A DNA stretch of 64,000 nucleotides from Amycolatopsis xylanica. Its GTDB lineage: Bacteria; Actinomycetota; Actinomycetes; Mycobacteriales; Pseudonocardiaceae. The position numbers were made by a program, and so were the translations under genes. The notes under the pieces are model-generated. The model did no database searches. It saw only the letters and a list, made by a program, of their open reading frames with translations, and was not told the DNA's origin. Positions 60,116 to 64,000 of this stretch are shown here, one piece after another. Position 1 is the stretch's first letter. Each line of letters begins with the position of its first letter. The DNA is taken from contig NZ_FNON01000002.1 of NCBI RefSeq assembly GCF_900107045.1, positions 1,178,001-1,242,000 on the forward strand, in the 5' to 3' direction.

Positions 60116-61242
60116 TGTTGACCCAGCTCATGGACCCGACACTCGCCGCGCGCGCACTGTCCGCCGCCACCGAAATCACCACCACCGCGCTGTCCGGCGA
60201 CGACCCGGGCGCGGTGCTCGAAACGGTCGTCCGCCGCGCCGCCGAACTGGCCGAAGCCGAACTCGGCCTGATCATGGTCCGCACCGAAGACGGCGTCATC
60301 GTCGAAGCGGGCAGTGCCGACATCCGCGGCCTGCTCCTCCCGGCGGATTCCGCGGCGGGCCGCGTCGCACGCGGCGGCGAGACGATCGTGACCGACGACT
60401 TCACCACCGATCCCCGCACGGCGCCGTTCGTCCCCGACGAACTCAAGCGTTTCGGCCCCTTCGCGGCGGCCCCGTTCGGCGCGAGCGGCCGCGTGCTCGG
60501 CGCGCTGACGGTCTACCGCCCGCACGGCGCCGACCCGTTTTCCCCGGCCACCATCGAGGTGCTGACCGCCTTCGCCGCCCAGGCGGGCGTCGTACTCGCG
60601 CTCGCCGAGGGCGCCAACGCCCGCCACCGCGTCACGCTGTACCAAGAACGCGAGCGCATTGCCCGCGAACTCCACGACGTCATCATCCAGCGCCTTTACG
60701 GCGCGGGCATGCAACTCGACCGCGTCCGCAAACGTATGCGCAAACGCTTCGCCCAGGCCGACGGCGCCCGCCTCGGCGAGGCCATCGACCAGCTCGACCA
60801 GACCATCGAAGAGATCCGAGGCACGGTACGCGCCCTGCGCTCACCGGATCCCGAGCCCGAGACCACCGATCTGGCCGAGTCCGTCCGCGGCGAGGTCCGC
60901 ATCGCGGGCGAGCTGCTCGGTTTCCCGCCCACCCTCGAACTTTCCGGCGAATTCGCCGACATCCCGGCCGAGCGGGCCGACCACGTCCGCGCCGCGCTCC
61001 GCGAGGCACTGTCCAATGTGGTCAGACATTCCGGCGCCAGCGAAACCAGGGTCACCCTCACCCGCGACACCGAAGGCGTGAAACTCCGCGTCCGCGACAA
61101 CGGATCCGGCGTTCCCCAAGGTGTCGCCACGCGCGGCCTGCGCCACCTCGCCGAACGCGCCGAAACGGCGGGCGGCCAGTTCTCGCTCAACTCCTCACCC
61201 AGCATGGGCACGCTCGTCGCGTTCGATCTCCCGCTGAGCTGA
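60115..61242 (+). CDS. DevS/DosT-like GAF histidine kinase
   Basis: 375 residues from ATG 60115. One GAF domain (about 25-170: LETVVRRAAELAEAELGLIM), then the HisKA_3 motif ERIARELHDVIIQRLYGAGM, close to that of DevS/DosT, and a GHKL domain (REALSNVVRHS, RDNGSG). DevS-type sensors respond to O2/NO/CO by heme in GAF-A. A heme-ligand His is not evident here, so the signal may differ. Translationally coupled to cydDC. Confidence 0.86.
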   Translation: MLTQLMDPTLAARALSAATEITTTALSGDDPGAVLETVVRRAAELAEAELGLIMVRTEDGVIVEAGSADIRGLLLPADSAAGRVARGGETIVTDDFTTDPRTAPFVPDELKRFGPFAAAPFGASGRVLGALTVYRPHGADPFSPATIEVLTAFAAQAGVVLALAEGANARHRVTLYQERERIARELHDVIIQRLYGAGMQLDRVRKRMRKRFAQADGARLGEAIDQLDQTIEEIRGTVRALRSPDPEPETTDLAESVRGEVRIAGELLGFPPTLELSGEFADIPAERADHVRAALREALSNVVRHSGASETRVTLTRDTEGVKLRVRDNGSGVPQGVATRGLRHLAERAETAGGQFSLNSSPSMGTLVAFDLPLS

Positions 61243-61245
61243 AAC

Positions 61246-61869
61246 TCAGTCGCCGCGCCGCGCAATCCAGGCCGCGGCCTGCGTCCGTCGCTGCATCCCG
61301 AGCTTGGCGAGCACCGAGGTCACGTAGTTCTTGACCGTCTTCTCCGCGAGGAACATCCGTTCCGCGATCTCACGGTTCGACAGCCCCTCGCCGATCAGCA
61401 CGAGCACCTCACGCTCCCGCTCGGTCAGTGCGTCGAGCTCATCGCCGGGATTGCGCATCCGGTCGAGGATGTGAGCGGTGCTCACCGGGTCGAGCAACGA
61501 CCGCCCGGCAGCGACCTCGCGCACGGCCGTCACGACGTCCTGGCCACGCACCTGCTTCAGCAAGTACCCCGACGCGCCCGCCATGATCGCGCCGACCATG
61601 GCCTCTTCGTCGTCGAACGCGGTGAGCATCAGGCAGTACGGCGGATTCGGCTTCGACCGCAGCTCACGGCACAGCGCGACCCCGTCGCCGTCACCGAGCC
61701 GCACATCGACCACGGCCACATCCGGCTCGACGTGCAACGCCACGGCCAGCGCCTCGTCCACGCTCCCCGCCTCGGCGACGACCTCGATGTCGGACTCGTC
61801 GCCGAGCAGTTCCCGCAGCCCGCGGCGCACCACTTCGTGGTCGTCGACGAGCAGGACGTGGATCGGCAT
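61246..61869 (-). CDS. DevR/DosR-like response regulator (NarL family)
   Basis: 207 residues. Receiver domain VLLVDDHEVVRRGLRELLGD, phospho-Asp in VAVVDVRLGDGDG, Lys in GYLLKQV. The LuxR domain LTEREREVLVLIGEGLSNRE with EKTVKNYVTSVLAKLGMQRR is close to DevR/DosR. It is convergent with the kinase (gap 3 bp), an unusual orientation for a partner. It may recognise the box before cydA. Confidence 0.9.
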   Translation of the reverse strand: MPIHVLLVDDHEVVRRGLRELLGDESDIEVVAEAGSVDEALAVALHVEPDVAVVDVRLGDGDGVALCRELRSKPNPPYCLMLTAFDDEEAMVGAIMAGASGYLLKQVRGQDVVTAVREVAAGRSLLDPVSTAHILDRMRNPGDELDALTEREREVLVLIGEGLSNREIAERMFLAEKTVKNYVTSVLAKLGMQRRTQAAAWIARRGD

Positions 61870-61878
61870 GACTCCAGG

Positions 61879-64000
61879 TTACGTCGGGACGATCAGCTTC
61901 AAGTCCAGCCGCCGGTATTCGCGGTGCTTCGGCAGCCACACGTCGAGGAACTCGCCGTCAAGCTCGGGGTTGCTGATCACCAGTTTCTCGCCCTGATATC
62001 CGATGGTCACCGGGAAACCCGACTCCAGCTGCCAGATCAGCCGCCTCCACTCGGCGTCGCGCTTGCCGGGGAACACGTTCATCAGCGCGCCCCGCTTCAG
62101 CGGTTTCGGCGGCCGGTTCGACGCCGCGAGCAGCCGGTCGGCGTGCGCGAACGGGTCTTCGGGCTCGACGGCGTCGGGGACGTGCTTCGGCAGGGCGTCG
62201 GGGTCCGGCGGCGGGGCGATGTGCTCCTCCCGGATGACCACCGTCCCGTCCTCCGCCCGGTGCACCGGCGCGTAACCGCTGTCCCGCAGGGCGGCCAAGG
62301 TCGCCAAAGCGTCCACAGTGGACGTCAGCACGGTGGGCGCGACCGCGCGCAGGCCGAGTTTGACCAGCTTGCGGTGTGCGGCGATCTCGGCCAGCAACGC
62401 CGGATCCTCGCCGACCACGACGCAGCCGACGTCCGTCACGCCGACCTCGCCGTGCCGCCGCGCGACGTCGTTGAACAGGTACGTCAGCGGCTGCGGCAGG
62501 TCGCCGCGCGCCACCCCGCGGAGGGTTTCGAGCAGGTCGTCGATCGACGCGCCGTTGTCGTACGCGCGCCGGACGCTCGCAGGGCTGAAACGCCAGGTCG
62601 ACGCCGAACCCTGGGTCTCGCGATCGGCGACGCGGTCGAGCAGATTGGCCAGCTCCGTGCTCGGCGGCCCGGTGACGATCGCCGTCAGATCGGTGCCGAA
62701 CAGGGCCGACCCGCACGCACCCGACACGGCGGTATCGGCCGCCTGCTCGAGACCGCCCGTGAGCAGGGCGAACGCCAGTTCGCTCGCCGCGTAGGACGCC
62801 GATACGCCGACGATCCTGGCCTCGGTCAGCGCCGCGGCGACCAGCACGCGCAGTGCCTCGCCGTCGATCGACGGCAGGTGCCAGGCGGCGAGCGCGGCGA
62901 ACTGCTCGGGGTCGATCAGCCCGGTGCCCGGCTCGAGGCCGGCGAGCAGGCGGACGGTGAGCTGCCGGACCAGCTCATGGACCTCGTTGGGATCTTCGCC
63001 GACCGACGCGCGGATCGCCTTCTCGTCTGCGGTCGACACGAACGGGAACTCCCACCAGGCGCGCAGCAGCCGCGCCAGCTGCTCGGCCGCGCCGAGCTCG
63101 CGGAACCGGCTGAAGTCGTCGCTCGGGTGCAGGAACTCGGGTGGCTTGGGCGCCGGGCGACGCGAGCGTCCCCGCACTTCCGGAACGGTCGCGATCTCGA
63201 GTGTCATCAGCCCCGCCGCGCCCGCGAGGTCGAGCGCGACCTTGATCTCGTCGGGGTCGGCGCCGAGATCCTTCGCCAGCTTGGCGATCGTCCGCGCGCC
63301 GACCCGGCCGGTCTTGATCAGCGGGATCGGTTCGACGGCCGACGAGCCGACCACGGTGATGACCCGGTCGAGCAGCCGCAGCGCCGCCGCCGAGGACTCG
63401 GCCGCGACCCGTTCCGGCGCGACCGGGCAGAGCGCCACCGGCGGTGGGTCCGGCGTGAACGGCAGGTGGTAGTCACGGCCGCGCAGTGCCAGCACGATTT
63501 CGACCGGCATGGTCACCGTGCCGCTGTAGGTCGGGTAGAGCAGGCCACGGTCGACGGCCCAGGTCACCGGGGTCTCACGGTGGGTCGGGCTGTCCAGCTG
63601 CGCGTAGTGCGTGTGCTGGATGTAGTGCCCGAGCTGGACGTCGGCGTCTTCCCAGACGAACTTGGCCAGCAGCTCGGCGGCCCCGTCCGGCGCGACGGAG
63701 ACCAGGTCGCGCACGCGCGCGCCGTCGCGCAGGTAACCCAGGAGGCCGTCCAGCTGGTCCTGCCTGGTTCCTCGCGTCGGCAGGCCGAGGGTGGCGGATT
63801 TGGCCTTGAGGTACTCGACGGTGATCGAAGACAGCAGCTGCGCCAGCGGCGTGCCGAGCCGGAAGCGCCGGTAACCGACGACCTGCAGCACCTCCGGCAC
63901 CTGGATCACGCCGTATTCGATCCACACCAGCGCGCGACGGGCGAGCATGGCGACGACCGCTTCGATCTCGCGGTACGTGGTGCCGAGAAACTCGGCGACC
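61879..64000 (-). CDS. Helicase-associated (XPB/Ssl2-type C-terminal) protein, partial
   Basis: The frame is open to the window edge (at least 706 residues). The sequence upstream of the ATG at 63948 (VAEFLGTTYREIEAVVA) continues the protein, so the start is outside. Most of it belongs to the actinobacterial helicase-associated family (XPB-like C-terminal domain); ATSTVDALATLAAL-type sequence (VLTSTVDALATLAALRDSG) and the end DVWLPKHREYRRLDLKLIVP fit. No helicase ATPase motif is visible in this part, so its activity is unclear. Confidence 0.75.
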   Translation of the reverse strand, partial: VAEFLGTTYREIEAVVAMLARRALVWIEYGVIQVPEVLQVVGYRRFRLGTPLAQLLSSITVEYLKAKSATLGLPTRGTRQDQLDGLLGYLRDGARVRDLVSVAPDGAAELLAKFVWEDADVQLGHYIQHTHYAQLDSPTHRETPVTWAVDRGLLYPTYSGTVTMPVEIVLALRGRDYHLPFTPDPPPVALCPVAPERVAAESSAAALRLLDRVITVVGSSAVEPIPLIKTGRVGARTIAKLAKDLGADPDEIKVALDLAGAAGLMTLEIATVPEVRGRSRRPAPKPPEFLHPSDDFSRFRELGAAEQLARLLRAWWEFPFVSTADEKAIRASVGEDPNEVHELVRQLTVRLLAGLEPGTGLIDPEQFAALAAWHLPSIDGEALRVLVAAALTEARIVGVSASYAASELAFALLTGGLEQAADTAVSGACGSALFGTDLTAIVTGPPSTELANLLDRVADRETQGSASTWRFSPASVRRAYDNGASIDDLLETLRGVARGDLPQPLTYLFNDVARRHGEVGVTDVGCVVVGEDPALLAEIAAHRKLVKLGLRAVAPTVLTSTVDALATLAALRDSGYAPVHRAEDGTVVIREEHIAPPPDPDALPKHVPDAVEPEDPFAHADRLLAASNRPPKPLKRGALMNVFPGKRDAEWRRLIWQLESGFPVTIGYQGEKLVISNPELDGEFLDVWLPKHREYRRLDLKLIVPT

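Noticed and set aside
60115..60640. Heme-binding GAF domain in the DevS-like kinase
   Set aside because: I could not place the proximal His ligand known from DevS/DosT; heme binding is not claimed.
1..64000. CRISPR arrays, rRNA genes, IS elements
   Set aside because: No regularly spaced repeats, no rRNA-like sequence and no transposase ORF were seen in the window.

Overview
The window comes from a high-GC actinomycete chromosome, most likely a Pseudonocardiaceae member close to Amycolatopsis. The reasons are strong G/C at third codon positions, frequent GTG/TTG starts, a fused CydDC transporter, a SigE-family sigma factor, IdeR-type iron boxes and actinobacterial families such as DUF5926. 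This is inference from sequence features; no search was run.

Layout. 1-6.3 kb: start of an acyl-CoA dehydrogenase, a DHA2-type MFS exporter divergent from its likely XRE regulator, a 1.8-kb insertion bounded by 34-bp direct repeats at the 3' end of that regulator, then a DesK/NarL-type two-component pair. 6.3-13 kb: a 26-aa membrane peptide, a translationally coupled glycosyltransferase/coiled-coil/glycosyltransferase operon, and two paralogous membrane proteins. 13-21.6 kb: a frameshifted HigA-like regulator, a Phd-like protein, a secreted LVIVD-repeat protein, a Ser/Thr kinase with a Cys-containing exterior, an immunity-gene-like cluster (unknown, DUF2716, Imm7), a Tat-exported phospholipase C and tRNA-Gly(GCC). 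21.7-25.8 kb: an ECF sigma factor carrying its own zinc-finger and membrane segments, an Fpg/Nei glycosylase and a serine hydrolase. 25.9-35.2 kb: a LytS/LytTR two-component pair with two acetate-type sodium symporters and DUF485, into which an S49 peptidase and a GH16 glucanase are interleaved. 35.2-47 kb: small metabolic and membrane proteins, a cytochrome P450, a SigE-family sigma operon, ferritin, arginine deiminase, a CPBP protease and a DUF2470 protein. 47-54.3 kb: a VWA/substrate-binding lipoprotein-like protein with a coiled-coil partner, a homogentisate dioxygenase/unknown/IclR locus, a GDT1-type transporter and CutA. 54.4-61.9 kb: cydA-cydB-cydDC with a DevS/DevR-like pair. The end holds a helicase-associated protein that runs off the window.

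Regulation can be read at several points. IdeR-like boxes lie in front of ferritin (inside a 44-bp perfect palindrome), the DUF2470 gene and, more weakly, the acyl-CoA dehydrogenase. A DasR-like palindrome precedes the GH16 gene. A DosR/DevR-like box precedes cydA, matching the DevSR-like pair at the end of that operon.

The most unusual elements are the 34-bp-flanked mini-insertion with a lone DGQHR/ParB-like gene and no recombinase, and a ~93-bp three-armed palindromic repeat found three times, each time filling the gap between two convergent genes as a bidirectional terminator.
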